In this document: piece by piece, positions 35,925-46,815 of the stretch
Layout of the letters: each line of letters opens with the position of its first letter
Position numbering within the stretch: position 1 is the first letter of the stretch
NCBI RefSeq assembly: GCF_025370935.1
Contig: NC_133495.1
Coordinates: 5,156,907-5,220,906, forward strand
Source: Choristoneura fumiferana
Lineage: Eukaryota; Arthropoda; Insecta; Lepidoptera; Tortricidae
Length of the DNA: 64,000 nt
Direction of reading: 5' to 3'
Notes under the pieces: model-generated
Databases searched by the model: none
What the model was told of the DNA's origin: nothing
What the model saw: the letters and a program-made list of their open reading frames with translations, nothing else
Translations under genes and position numbers: made by a program

Positions 35925-36030
35925 TTTTATTCGACTGGATGGCAAACGAGCAAGTGGGTCTCCTGATGGTAAGAGATTACCACCGCCCATAAACATCTGC
36001 AACACCAGAGGTCTAAGATGGGATATTGAT
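35925..36030 (-). mobile_element. SINE-like retroposon tail (copy 4, internally deleted)
   Basis: TTATTCGACTGGATGGCAAA, GAGCAAGTGGGTCTCCTGAT and CATAAACATCTGCAACACCA match the tail of copy 1, then it jumps to CTAAGATGGGAT and stops. About 30 bases of the family sequence are missing between short AGAGG repeats. Confidence 0.7.
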
Positions 36031-36194
36031 GTTGTTAAACTTTGGTGTGTCAGATGGTTTGGTGTGCTGGTGACTGTACCGTTGTAACAATGGAGCTGGC
36101 GTGGCGCGTGCGCAGGACGTGACCGCGCGGCTGCCACCGTGATGTACCGCCATGTACCTCCATGTACTACTTCTAGGTACACACTAGATACAGG

Positions 36195-36305
36195 TCGTAT
36201 ACTATGAAGTGCAAAATTCGGCGTATATTGCCGTCTCGCTGACACTTATATTATTTAATACGAGAGTGAAAGGGACGGTAGGATACGAACTTCGCTTTTC
36301 GAATG
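36195..36305. repeat. TACGAAGT palindromic MITE family
   Basis: ATACTATGAAGTGCAAAATT...GCCGTCTCGCTGACACTTAT and the complementary GAGTGAAAGGGACGGTAGGA..ATACGAACTTCG form an imperfect palindrome. Relatives at 6040, 23405, 50125 and 62640. Confidence 0.65.
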
Positions 36306-37666
36306 GAACTGGAGGTCTGCGGCGAAGGCCTATGTGACCATTTAAACCATTTCAGCAGCTTAATTAAAATCAGATACATTCGTTTTTTTTGTATCCTCAA
36401 TCACTTGAAAGATTTTAATCGGACTGAATGATGGTGGTGCATGACTTTTATGGGAATAAGGCCCATGGCCCTATGAACACTTCTTTTCAGCCTCACAACG
36501 TTGTTATCAGCATCCAGCAGCTGCGGTGCCAAAGGGTTAGGGAGATATAGCAGTTACTAGTGAGAATCGTGAAAGTTTAAAACGTAGGTAATAATATGTT
36601 AACAAACGTATTTGTGTTGTAGAACACATTGTAAAACACATGAAATTAACAGATAATAAGAAAATAAGATGTACAAAGATGAACTTATCCCTTCAAATGA
36701 TCACTTCCAGTTAATATTTGAACGATTGGCATGAAATCAGAAACTAAACAAACGCAGAAAAAACTTAAAGTTTAAGTTTTAGTCTTGTAGATTTTTACCA
36801 TTTTAATGTGGTATCTTCAAATGATGGGCTTTAAAATATTGATGATTTGTATTAACGTAAATGAGCCATCATTTGTCCAGCCCTACATCTACCTAACCTA
36901 ACCTTTAATTGCCCATTAACCCAATCTTCGAACCTCTAACAAAAACTAATCATAACGTTTAACAACGTCTTTTTATGCTTTTTCTTGTAATAAAAAAGGA
37001 ACGTTGGCACGCGCGGACTCGGCCGACGCGTATGCGCAACGAATCTTAAAACAATAGAAAAAGACAGAGTTTTACGGTTCACGCCAGTCAGAACGAGATA
37101 GATATACGATTGATGGTCACGACGTCTAACCGAGAAATGCAGTCAAATTAGGAGAAATAAATATCGACGGTGATACGGTACGGAATAACTGATTTTTTTT
37201 TTAGTTTTCAAACGGATTTTTGAATGGAATTGAATGCTCGTGACAACAGTGGCCGTGATGCGAATCTTAATTGGATGAGGTTCTTTAAGGAATAAGAAAC
37301 ATGTGTTATGTGACGCCGCTGGTTTCCTTATGGAGAACTTGGAGAAGTGGGCAAATTCTTCTCCAAACCTTAGGCTATTTCGATAAGTCTTCATTTATAA
37401 GAATCGAAATACATTGGCATACTGGCTGACTGTTGCATCTGTAGGTTTAATATTTTTACCCGACTGCCCAAAGGATAAGTCAAGTTGATAAGTCGAAAGA
37501 GTGGGTTGTCAATGGTTTTACTGACCCATATGGTTTTGCACACGTACCTAAACCATTATGTTGAACAGTTCAATTGGATTTCCAGAAATTTGCAAAAAGC
37601 ACGTGACAATTACCAAAAATTACATCATAAATTTAATTAACGTTGCATAAATACTCTGCCTCTGCT
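36306..37666. other. Non-coding DNA
   Basis: No gene recognised. Nothing else identified. Confidence 0.35.
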
Positions 37667-38303
37667 GACGGTAGGCCTCCAACAAGATGGAGCGACGACC
37701 TGTTTAAGAGAAGTTTCCCTGCCGGCCGCGCGGCCGCGTTAGGTATTCGTTTGGGATATTGCTGCCTTTATCGCTCGTGACATAAGCGCTCGCAGCCGTC
37801 CCCCCCCTTGCCTTCCGCAACGACGTCCGTAATTTATATCGAGATAGCTGTAGGCTTTTCAAGATTTGGGCGGTTGAATTTTGGGTTTCATTGTCCTCAT
37901 ATTTTACGAAAAGTATAGCACAAAAATCAATGATTTTACAATCAAGATATTCATTATCTTTTCTATGCCTGTGGTTTTTTAGATTTTTGTAAAAATGCTT
38001 TATTAGTCTGTAATTCTCGTGCAAAGTTGACATCTTTTTTTTGTCGATTCTATGATAATCTGAAAAACCACAGGCATAGATGACTAGGTCTAGTTCATAC
38101 TTACAAAATTTCATCTATTTCTGTTGCCTAGTTTTCAAATAACACCGGGACTACGTTTGTATGGAGAATGGAACGAAGAGACTTCTCTTAAGATCGCGGG
38201 ATCGCGGTGGATGCCGAAAGCACAAGACCGGTCTGAGTGGAGAGCCTTGCGGGAGGCCTATGTCCAGCAGTGGACATCTTTCGGCTGACATGATAATGAT
38301 GAT
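37667..38303 (+). mobile_element. RTE-clade LINE 3' end, split by a nested insertion
   Basis: The coding tail reads DGRPPTRWSDDLFK at 37667-37708 and continues after the insertion with SRWMPKAQDRSEWR, then EAYVQQWTSFG and a stop at 38286-38288, followed by an ATGATG-type tail to about 38303. These are the C-terminal words of RTE-type endonuclease/reverse transcriptase. The 5' part is missing, as is usual for dead-on-arrival copies. The frame resumes correctly if the insertion and one TTAA are taken out. Confidence 0.85.
37708..38187. mobile_element. TTAA-flanked element nested in the RTE copy
   Basis: TTAA lies at 37704-37707 and 38188-38191. The ends are inverted repeats: GAGAAGTTTC at the left and the complement of GAGACTTCTC at the right (9 of 10). 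Inside, CTATGCCTGTGGTTTTT (about 37968) and AAAAACCACAGGCATAG (about 38060) form a long internal inverted repeat. A 136-codon minus-strand frame spans most of it but shows no transposase motif. TTAA target use suggests a piggyBac-type source, although the ends are not the usual CCC. Confidence 0.8.
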
Positions 38304-38392
38304 GAAATACCTCGGAGCCAAAATTCTAGTCTGTAATCCAATTGAATTTTACCTACCCTAACTTAACCTGCTTACCTGCTGTAAAGTTGCCT

Positions 38393-38527
38393 GTGTGTTA
38401 TACAGACTTCCAGCTATCTACATACCTACCAAATTGCATCCAAATTTGTTCAGCTATTCTAGCGTGAAGGAGTAATAGACATCGCACGCACATACTCACA
38501 AACTTTTGTATTATAATATTGGTAGGG
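38393..38527 (-). repeat. LEP1-like dispersed repeat fragment
   Basis: GTTATACAGACTTCCAGCTA, CAAATTTGTTCAGCTATTCT and CACAAACTTTTGTATTATAA are diverged forms of words at 14100-14330. Confidence 0.45.
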
Positions 38528-39945
38528 TATTGTGCTTCAACTGAATAAAAAATAATTGGAAATAAAGATTTATTTTAATTAAAAACATGTAGACTGTCAG
38601 TAACTGTCAGAAAACTGACTAACAATAACTGATAAAAACTGTCAGACAATGTTATTTCTAATAATAATATCCACAAATCGGCAAACCGCCCTATGACATT
38701 CTAGAAAGCTGAATTGTCTCCTAAGAAAATACCTTTCACAATAAAATAATTCACCATTAGATACATTCCACCGTCTTTGAAATTTTCGCGAAATAACACT
38801 ACCTACTTTAATAATGCCTAATAAACTTCAAATAATACGACCTCAAAGGGGCCGGCAAATTCTATAGCAATCAAACCAGTCACAAAGACCATAGATATAG
38901 AAAGGCGTAATCTAAAATTTCATGCTGGCCATAAAGAAAACAGTAGTGCCAACTGACTGTGTCTATGGTTTTTTACGTTTCATGGAATGCCTGGAGACTG
39001 CCGAAATGCATAAAGCGGGTGTTATTCGGCCTCGCAAGCTTCTATGCCTGTAGAAATGAAAATTTTATACTCTTGCTGCGTGGGTTAAGTTTGAAGCGGT
39101 AGCGGTGTAACAACTATGCCATAGACTATAGACAAAGATTAACACGTTCCTTGGGATATTTTTGGAATGATATTATAAAGTTTTAACAATCTGGTTTAGA
39201 GGCCGTGTTTGTTTACTGAAAAAAACACAGTGATTTTTTAATTTATCATTATAATCAGCTGTTAATTTTCATATTTTCGGATAACTAAGTAGATCTAATC
39301 ATTGTATTAGTGTAAGTGTACAATGTTCTTATGAGACTATGGTAGTAAGCAGATAAGATTATATTAAATTAATGAACTATTTGTAATTAAAGCAATCAAT
39401 TAACTCACATCAAATGAAACTGTCTATGTCAAACCAAATAAATTCAAATTAATTAAATCAAAACAAAATTTCATTACATTAAATTAAATAATAATATTAA
39501 TTTATAAAAAATAAATTTACTGGAAAAGTTCAGTTATTGCTTTTTTCTCTGGTAACAAAATAATACGGCTTTCCTGAGTACATGAGTACTTACACTGCTA
39601 CATTTTTGTAATGTTGGCTAGCTTTATAATTATCACTTCCAATCTACTCTGATTTTTGTTTGCTTGAGCAACTGTGACCTATATTTACATGCAGCTAAAT
39701 GGAAGCAACGCTCGACATAGCTCTTTAATTGTTTTAAATTACTGGAAACTTATTTGCAAAACATCTGAAATACTTTTTATTCAATATCTTTGAAAACTAA
39801 GTACCAGTACTTTAATAGATTTAATAGTTAAAAAAAAAACATCTTTTTCTATCTAAGCTGCCGTAAAAACCAACAACTTAAAACATCCCTCTTCCTAAAT
39901 CGCTTCTTTATCATTCTCTGCAAGATTCCAGCAAGTAATCTAACC
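38528..39945. other. AT-rich non-coding DNA
   Basis: No gene or repeat recognised. Bases 39405-39520 are especially A/T-rich with TTAAT/AAATT words. Confidence 0.35.
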
Positions 39946-40145
39946 CTAAACGTTTTCATATTTCCCCGCTAACCGCCTGCGCCTATCCCCCCGCCGCCGC
40001 CCATGCCATGCCCCCGACATATCTCTAGTAATAAAAGGCCAGCAATAACGCTTGCCCCAAGGCGTCGCATTGTGCATTTCTCGTCGGCCCGCCCCGCCGC
40101 GCAGTTTATAATCTATTTTACGCACCACAGTAAAACCGGGCAAAG
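39946..40145. other. GC-rich island in AT-rich surroundings
   Basis: CCGCCTGCGCCTATCC, CCGCCGCCGCCCATGCC and CGGCCCGCCCCGCCGCG contrast with the AT-rich flanks. CTTTTATTAC (Hox-like, minus strand) and ACCACAG (Runx-like) words are present, but such short words occur by chance. Both strands are open over part of it without a recognisable protein. A regulatory element or unrecognised exon is possible. Confidence 0.3.
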
Positions 40146-40319
40146 ATGCGAAAGAACTACCTACCGCGATCTTGAGTCTGGCTATGGTTTATTCAAAATA
40201 CATACTAGATTTGTCCTACCCAATTGTTGTTGGGTCTGTGGTTTGGGAGAAAGAATAGTTTTGATAGGGCGATGTCCTCCTGGTTCGCTACCATCTTAGG
40301 GACATTAGAGATGATCTGC

Positions 40320-40445
40320 ATTCTAACTTGTTTTTTTATAAGATAGGGAGCAAAGGAGTAGGCGGGTCAACTGATAAAATGCAAGCATCGCCGCCCATGG
40401 ATACCTTTGACATAAGTTGAATAACGGATGCGTTGCCGGGCTTTT
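40320..40445 (-). mobile_element. Diverged LINE tail
   Basis: GGGTCAACTGATAAAATGCA, CGCCGCCCATGGATAC and GGATGCGTTGCCGGGC are a diverged form of the tail found at 62960-63070 (complement). Confidence 0.5.
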
Positions 40446-41131
40446 GAGAAAAGAGTACTTTTTTGTATTCTCATACCTATTGTATGTTATACACGTAAAA
40501 TAGTGTATGTATTATAATTATTACTTATTTCACTGTATTGTAGCTTCCACTATTTTAAACTTTTACACTCACTCTTTGTCGGTCCCTAACTAATTGCTCC
40601 TCTCATCCACTCAAAGGTTGACTGGTAGAGATCCCTTAAAGGGATAAGTTCGTTTGTACATGTATCTCAAAGTTTGTCAATTGTATTCGTCTCTTTTATA
40701 CAATAAAGAGTTAACATACAAATATACTGTGTCAAGTCAATAGTGTAGCGACTTATACTTTGACTATTTAGTTCATATGTGACACACGGTACAACCCTGT
40801 TACATTCAGCATTTGCCGCACTTATCAAAATAATCTTTATAAAGGCAGCAGAAGCTCCCTGTGACAGAGTTCTAACAAGTGTCATGTACGAACTTATCAA
40901 AGTATAGTTGATCACAAGCTAGGTTGCAGTTAATATTATAATGCAGTCCGTCTTCTTCATAGACACCCCGTCGCTAGCATAGTTCAATCCAGAAGCCAAA
41001 ATGCTTAAAAAGTCTCAGCTAATGATAGCATTAATGATGCGATCGATCATAATATAAAGATTTGTTCCACTTTGCACCGGTTAATAAAATGAAGGTTTTT
41101 TTTTACTCGGGACCACTCATCGAAAAGTCTA
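40446..41131. other. AT-rich non-coding DNA
   Basis: No gene recognised. Nothing else identified. Confidence 0.35.
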
Positions 41132-41280
41132 GGGATACTCATTCATCATCATCATCAGCCTACAGCAGTCCACTGCTGGACATAGGCCTCTTCCATGGCG
41201 CGCCACAACACTTTCTTCAGCCCCTCGCATCCATCCGCCGCCAGCGACCCTCTTAAGGTCGAGGTAGGGGGATACTCATT
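41132..41280 (-). mobile_element. Short LINE 3' end with 12-bp target duplication
   Basis: A 125-bp minus-strand fragment (41144-41268) ends in the CATCATCATC tail at its left side. Its minus strand carries GAGGCCTATGTCCAGCAGTG, the QQW-type C-terminal region of RTE-like elements. GGGATACTCATT flanks it exactly at 41132-41143 and 41269-41280. Confidence 0.8.
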
Positions 41281-41369
41281 ATCCGTAAACAAATTTGATG
41301 TTTTGATTCAGTAGTAATATGCCTATATAGAAATGTTCAAAAATATCCCTACGCACCGTTAACGACTAT

Positions 41370-41525
41370 TTTTAACACCCTTAAAATCAAAATCAAAACG
41401 TTTATTCTGCAAGTAAATCGCAAAGGGCTCTTTAACATGGCTTTTTTTTATATTACCAGTGCTTTTGGAAAGATCATCATTGCCAAGAAAAAGGCGCTGC
41501 AAAAACTTGACAGAAAGTTATTTTT
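41370..41525 (-). mobile_element. Retroposon tail fragment (TCAAAATCAAAA start)
   Basis: AAAATCAAAATCAAAACG, then GTGCTTTTGGAAAGATC and TTGCCAAGAAAAAGGCGCTG, resemble the start and body of the fragment at 63082-63215 and the scrap at 4575-4640. Confidence 0.5.
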
Positions 41526-41832
41526 TTTAATACACATAATTACAAATAAAATACATTATATTTTTTTTCATTTCTTTATGCAAGAGCAGTGCGGAATACA
41601 GCATTATGGCACGCGGTGGTCCCGTCTCGTTCATCATATCATTAATTAGATCACAATCATTATCATTAATTAAATAATGATTAATGACATTTGTTTGCGG
41701 GCAGAGTTTTGATATGTTTAAATTCATAATTTAATCTTGAAACTTACTGATGTAAACGAACCTGTTTTTTTTTTACTTAAAACTAGCAAGTACTCGTGGT
41801 AACTAATAACCGTTGTCTGCAGACATCTGCAG

Positions 41833-41971
41833 TACAGTCACCAGCAGCAATATCTTTGACACAATAAAACGTGCATAAATATCTGATGCGACTCTATTTC
41901 TAGCGCCGTTAGGACGTATTATTAGATATGTTTGCACGCTCCGCTGTGGTAGATCAATGCAGGTGACTGTA
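41833..41971. repeat. Palindromic MITE, TACAGTCACC family
   Basis: TACAGTCACCAGCAGCAATA at the left is mirrored by ATCAATGCAGGTGACTGTA at the right, and ACGTGCATAAATATCTGATG is mirrored by TATTAGATATGTTTGCACGC. A fragment is present at 7015-7122. Confidence 0.7.
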
Positions 41972-42317
41972 CTAGAGATAAAAGGATGCGTTGACAATCT
42001 TTAATAAATTACTCGTTACAGGTACCTGTTCGACAAAGATAAAGATACATTAGATACAGTACACGAATTACCAGGGTGTGCTTTATTAGGTCGTAAATTC
42101 CAGGCCATACTTTCTGGAAGTTATTCCAAAACCGACACACATTTATGTAACAAATTTTATATTATCTTGCAAGCCAAATTACGCCCACTTATGTTCAGAT
42201 TGACTTGAAATTGGGTACGGATATTTACTATTGTACTTACAGAGTAGATTGGAAGATATTTCAAGTATGATTTATTGAATCAGGTGTTACTTTGCGGAGT
42301 TCCGTATCAATTTTGAC

Positions 42318-42585
42318 GACCGGATGGCCAAGTGGTTAAAGAACCTGACTACGAAGCTTGAGGTTCGATTCCCGGCCGGAGCAGATATTTGTATGAATAA
42401 TACGAATGTTTGTTCTCGGGTCTTGGATGTTTAATATGTATTTATTTAAGTATGTATTTATCTATATAAGTGTGTTTATCCGTTGCCTAGTATCCATAGT
42501 ACAAGCTTTGCTTAGTTTGGGACTAGGTCAATTGGTGTCAAGTGTCCCATGATATTGATATTTATATATTTATTTATATAATGAA
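42318..42585 (+). mobile_element. tRNA-derived SINE, second family, full length
   Basis: Box A TGGCCAAGTGG and box B GGTTCGATTCCC with ACTACGAAGCTTGAG between them resemble a tRNA-derived head. The body has TTTGTATGAATAATACGAAT, TCTCGGGTCTTGG, AGCTTTGCTTAGTTTGGGAC and AGGTCAATTGGTGTCAAGTG, and the end is TTTA-rich. Relatives at 20505, 53143 and 56904. Confidence 0.82.
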
Positions 42586-43154
42586 CTAAACCGATTACTT
42601 TGCTCACTCACTCACTTATGATAGCTACGTTTGTGCAAGAAATATTTGTTCATGAAGTTTCTCCGCCTCCGAACTGTAAGAACACTTTTTAAATATTGTA
42701 TTTCAAGTATGGTCATCACACAGTACAGTCAGCAAAAAAGTATTTTAATTAAAAATGTTTTTCTAGAACACAATTTACGGCTATTACATTTACTGAATTG
42801 TGACGCCGCCGCCGGCCGCCAGGCGGCGACACTGTCGTTTTTACCGCAACGGATGTGTCGCGCACGCGCTGCATTTCAAATTCGAACATCTACCGTCCTG
42901 CTCTAGCACCAACGGACCGTGTTTAACCTTCCCGCTCTCACAGCTTTTTTATTGCATTTCGATTCCGCTTGCGTTTTTGACGTTTTTTATTTTCGTTTGT
43001 TTTAGATTTTAAAGGCTACGATGTGGCTACGATACTATTGAGAGAACTATAAAGCTAAACCAGTTTTAGTGCTTAAAGGTTCCGAAAATAACTTCTTTCC
43101 TTTACTACTTAACTACAAACATAGGTAGACAGGTAAAAGTAGTTTTTTTTAATC
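42586..43154. other. Non-coding DNA with a GC-rich patch
   Basis: Bases 42800-42870 (GACGCCGCCGCCGGCCGCCA) are GC-rich. No gene recognised. Confidence 0.35.
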
Positions 43155-43465
43155 ATCACCATCATCCCAGCCTATATACGTCCCACTGCTGGGCACAGGC
43201 CTCCTCTCAGAACAAGAGGGCTTGGGCCATAGTTCCCACGCGGGCCCAGTGCGGATTGGGAACTTCACACGCACCATTGAATTTCTTCGCAGGTTTGTGC
43301 AGGTTTCCTCACGATGTTTTCCTTCACCGCAAAGCTCGTGGTAAATTTCAAATGTAATTCCGCACATGAATTTCGAAAAACTCAGAGGTGCGAGCCGGGG
43401 TTTGAACCCACGACCCTCTGTTTGAGAGGCGATAGGTCAAACCACTAGGCCACCACGACTCACTT
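43155..43465 (-). mobile_element. tRNA-headed SINE, full-length reference copy
   Basis: On the minus strand: GGTGGCCTAGTGG (box A), GGGTTCAAACCCCGGCTCGC (box B), body CACGAGCTTTGCGGTGAAGG, ACCTGCACAAACCTGCG and GTTCCCAATCCGCACTGGG, tail GCCCAGCAGTGGGACGTAT then GGCTGGGATGATGG. TTTTTTAAT may be a short target duplication on both sides. Confidence 0.88.
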
Positions 43466-43555
43466 TTTTAATACGTAGTTCTAAATAAATATTGCCTAAA
43501 TGTAATACCAACGTGAATTCTAGATAGATAAGTGTCTAAACATAGGCTTACGTAT

Positions 43556-43692
43556 ATACATCCCACTGCAGGGCATGTTATGTTTCACAGACATTGCTCT
43601 GATGCTGTGCGGGTTTCGTCACGATGTTTCCTCCGCGGTAAAGCTCATTGTACTTAAATTTCAAATGTAATATTGCTGGTTAATCCCGAATA
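43556..43692 (-). mobile_element. tRNA-headed SINE, internal/3' fragment
   Basis: TATACATCCCACTGCAGGGC, GGGTTTCGTCACGATGTTTC and TTTCAAATGTAATATTGC are the complement of SINE words; much is deleted. Confidence 0.65.
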
Positions 43693-44171
43693 ACTCAAAT
43701 AGTACGAATGACGATATAATATACGCCCAAACCTTTTGTTTAATTTTTTTTTTAGTTGTGTGGTATCTAACTAAGAATTTACTTGGAAAGGCAAAAGTTG
43801 GCCGTAGAAATTAATCTTACATCGATAGCAAAATACATATCTCAATTTAAAAAAAATGCTTTTATAGTATGCACTCCGCAAGCTCCTTCCATTGAACAAT
43901 GTCCTATGGCCCACTTTTGCACACATAAAAATATACCTTCTTCCCTTAAGTATAATAGTCATTTTAGTATACTTACTTTAGACTGCGAATAGCAAAAAAT
44001 GGCTGAAACCTCCAACTTTGATTGATACCTGTCATTTACAAAAGTCGGTTAACTTAGACGGGTCTATCCAAAAATCTCGTAATAGCTACTCATTTATTAA
44101 TGTCCTGATAAAGATTCTGTCATTTTGGGTGGTTTTCTACGAATTACATACCTAAGGCTTACATTACAATC
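43693..44171. other. Non-coding DNA
   Basis: No gene or repeat recognised. Confidence 0.35.
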
Positions 44172-44300
44172 AATCATCATCATCATCATCATCATCCCAG
44201 ACGATACTAGTCCCACTGCAGGGTATAGGCTTCCTTTAGAATGCGAGGGCTTGAGCCATAGTTCCCTCGCGGGCCCAGTGCGGATTGGGAACTTTAAAAT
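44172..44300 (-). mobile_element. tRNA-headed SINE, 3' part with CAT-repeat tail
   Basis: A (CAT)n run at about 44175-44195 then CCCAGACGATACTAGTCCCA, GAGGGCTTGAGCCATAGTTC and GGGCCCAGTGCGGATTGGGA. The head is missing. Confidence 0.75.
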
Positions 44301-45104
44301 CAAAATTATTATGCTAAAGTCTGCTGTAACAAAGATACCAATTTCGCCTTCATTAAACCATGAATTAAACTAGAACTATACCTTGACAAGTTCGTATCTG
44401 GCACTCGGTGGAACCTTGTTGCAGTCAGCATCAGTGGTGACAACTTAGGGGTTTTACCCCTAAATTTAGGGGGGGGAACTGAAAACAGGGCCAATTCTAG
44501 GGGTCGTCCTGACAATAATGACGGTTCGTCCCTCTCACTCAAATAGTGAATAACAGGTCAGTGAGAGAGATGGCACGATACAACTGCCGACGACCAACCA
44601 ATATTGTACGTTAAAAGCACTTCCTAAGACATGCCGGTTAATTTATTTTCAATAAAATTACAATTTCAATATGAATGTACATCGATTTCGACAGAAACGA
44701 AACGCCAGTATAGTTCGAACCCGCTTTTCATAGCTGCGTGCTTGTCAAACAGTATAAACAGCAAGGTTAAGGCTGGGCACTACAATGTTAAAAAATTAGA
44801 ATCTTGAAAAAAATCGGAAAAAAATATTTATTTAGGGTTTTTTAGGGAGATTTGAAAAATACTTCGGGTAAAATTGGGCAAAAAAAATCTTGATAAGGAC
44901 ACCTGCTACAGGAGTTGAAATAAAGTATAATCTGTAATTTTGATCGTAAACTAATATTGAAACTGTAAAATAAATTAATGAGTCAGACCGAATCACACGA
45001 GTGATATTTTTAGTTGCAATAGTTTATATACCACAGCGTAAATTCTGTTAGTATTAGAAATAATAAATATTTCTTTCTGTAAAAAAAAGGTTGCCTGGAA
45101 AAGA
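44301..45104. other. Non-coding DNA
   Basis: No gene or repeat recognised. Confidence 0.35.
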
Positions 45105-45222
45105 TCGCTCTTAAACGATAAGGCCGCCTATTGCTTACCTTGTAATTTTCTCTCTGTATACCCATTTGCTGTACCGCTTTGCTATTTTCGGTTTACAATA
45201 AAGAAACATTGTATTGTATTGG
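45105..45222 (+). mobile_element. LINE 3' UTR remnant, second copy
   Basis: TAAGGCCGCCTATTGCTTAC, then GTTTACAATAAAGAAACATT and TGTATTGTATTGG. Same family as 24418-24525. Confidence 0.65.
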
Positions 45223-45727
45223 TATTTTAACAATTAGTTCTATAAAAACAAAAACATTTTTACTACAACTTTTTTTACCGAATATACTTCTTGTGAACTT
45301 TGTGGGCTGTAGGAACCTACTAGCATGTCATCCAAATTAAATATCGTCTCTATTTACAAAATCTTTTAATAAAATTACACTTGTCAAAAAAACATATCAC
45401 TATATGAGTAACCAAATCAATCATTAATTGTTGTAACTTGTATCGATAAGGATATAAAACCCCGATAACCCGACATTGCCTCTAATGGGTCCCGACAGGA
45501 AGCCAACCCGTCATTTGTCAAAGTGACATTTGACATCACTCAACTGACGTACCTGGCTGTATAATGATTGGAATTGACAGTTCGTATGATTTCGCGCCAA
45601 ATATTTTGTCACAGAGTCTAAATATTGTCATGGGTTTATAAAAAAAAATTGTTTTGAAAACATTCGTTTTGATTTCATACAAAAACATAAGTTTATAAAA
45701 GAAAAGATAACTTGGTTATCTTTACCG
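45223..45727. other. Non-coding DNA
   Basis: No gene or repeat recognised. Confidence 0.35.
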
Positions 45728-45975
45728 TACTGGGCACAGACCTCCTCATAGAATAAGAGGGCTGTGGCTGTAGTTTACACGCGGGCTCAGTACGGATTGA
45801 GAACTTTACATGTACCATTGCGTCACAGTCACAGGTATGTGCAGGTTTCCTCACGATGTTTCATTCACCGTAAAGATCGTGGTAAATTTCTAATTTCGCA
45901 CATGAATTAAGAAAAATTCAAAAATCAATATGGATTTCAGGCCATAGGCCAAACCTCTAGGCTACTTCGGCTTTT
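45728..45975 (-). mobile_element. tRNA-headed SINE, diverged
   Basis: CTGGGCACAGACCTCCTCAT, ACGCGGGCTCAGTACGGATT, GTGCAGGTTTCCTCACGATG, AGATCGTGGTAAATTT and AGGCCATAGGCCAAACCTCT follow the minus-strand SINE order almost to the head. Confidence 0.75.
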
Positions 45976-46648
45976 TAACCGACTTCAAAAAAGGAGTCTC
46001 AGGTAAAAGAAAAAATATATATTTGTATGAACAAAAACACTGGCGCCATTTACATTATAACCTTTGACATTCCTTTAACGCACACCTACTAAACAACATT
46101 AAAAAAAACTTTTTTGATTCTAAACACCTGTTAGATACAATCATACCTACAATATTAATGTAAGTGGCTAATATGTAATATTACACCGCCTTTACTAATA
46201 CACTACATCAAGATTAAAATAATATTAAATTAAATAAAATACAAGTCGCTGTCAGGGCGTCAAGTTAAATAATCACTATAGTGTTCTATCAAATAACTTT
46301 AAAGCAAGCAATGAAGGTATCATAAATAACCTTTTACATTCCCCAATGAATTTACGACTCTATGTGAATAAGTTTAAGTTCAAAGTTGTTTGGTTCTAGA
46401 AGTGTTGGTGGTATAGAGAAATTATCGAAAAGCATGGACAATCTCTTAGGTTATTTATCAGGGGGACACTGCTGGCTACTGACAAAACAAACAATTCACA
46501 TTTAGAGACGCGACGCAGAGTGTTATCGATTTGAAGATATTTTTATTTTTATCGGATGCCGAGTGTTTTTTTTATTAGAGTTGAGTACATTCAATCACTG
46601 GTAAGTTCGTCGCACTTATCAGGATACTCTTGTAGAATCCAGAAGAGA
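45976..46648. other. Non-coding DNA
   Basis: No gene or repeat recognised in this part of the probable Sox intron. Confidence 0.35.
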
Positions 46649-46815
46649 ATCATCATCATCATCGTCATATCAGCCGTAAGTCCACTGTTGGACATAGGCC
46701 TCCCCCATATACCAGTTGCATAGGTTGGAAACGGCCTGCACAGTGAACCCGCGTCTTTACCAAGTCGTCCGTCCATCTCGTTGGTGGAGTTCGGCGCTGC
46801 GCTTGTAGATTCGCA
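46649..46815 (-). mobile_element. RTE-clade LINE 3' end
   Basis: On the minus strand RRTPPTRWTDDLVK leads, after a frame change, to GCCTATGTCCAACAGTGGAC and a CAT/ATG-repeat tail at 46650-46667. Truncated at its 5' side and frame-shifted, so non-functional. It sits about 0.7 kb upstream of the Sox exon, in the intron. Confidence 0.8.

Noticed and set aside
35895..36245. 116-codon minus-strand frame
   Set aside because: It is made from a retroposon tail, unique GC-rich sequence and a palindromic repeat.
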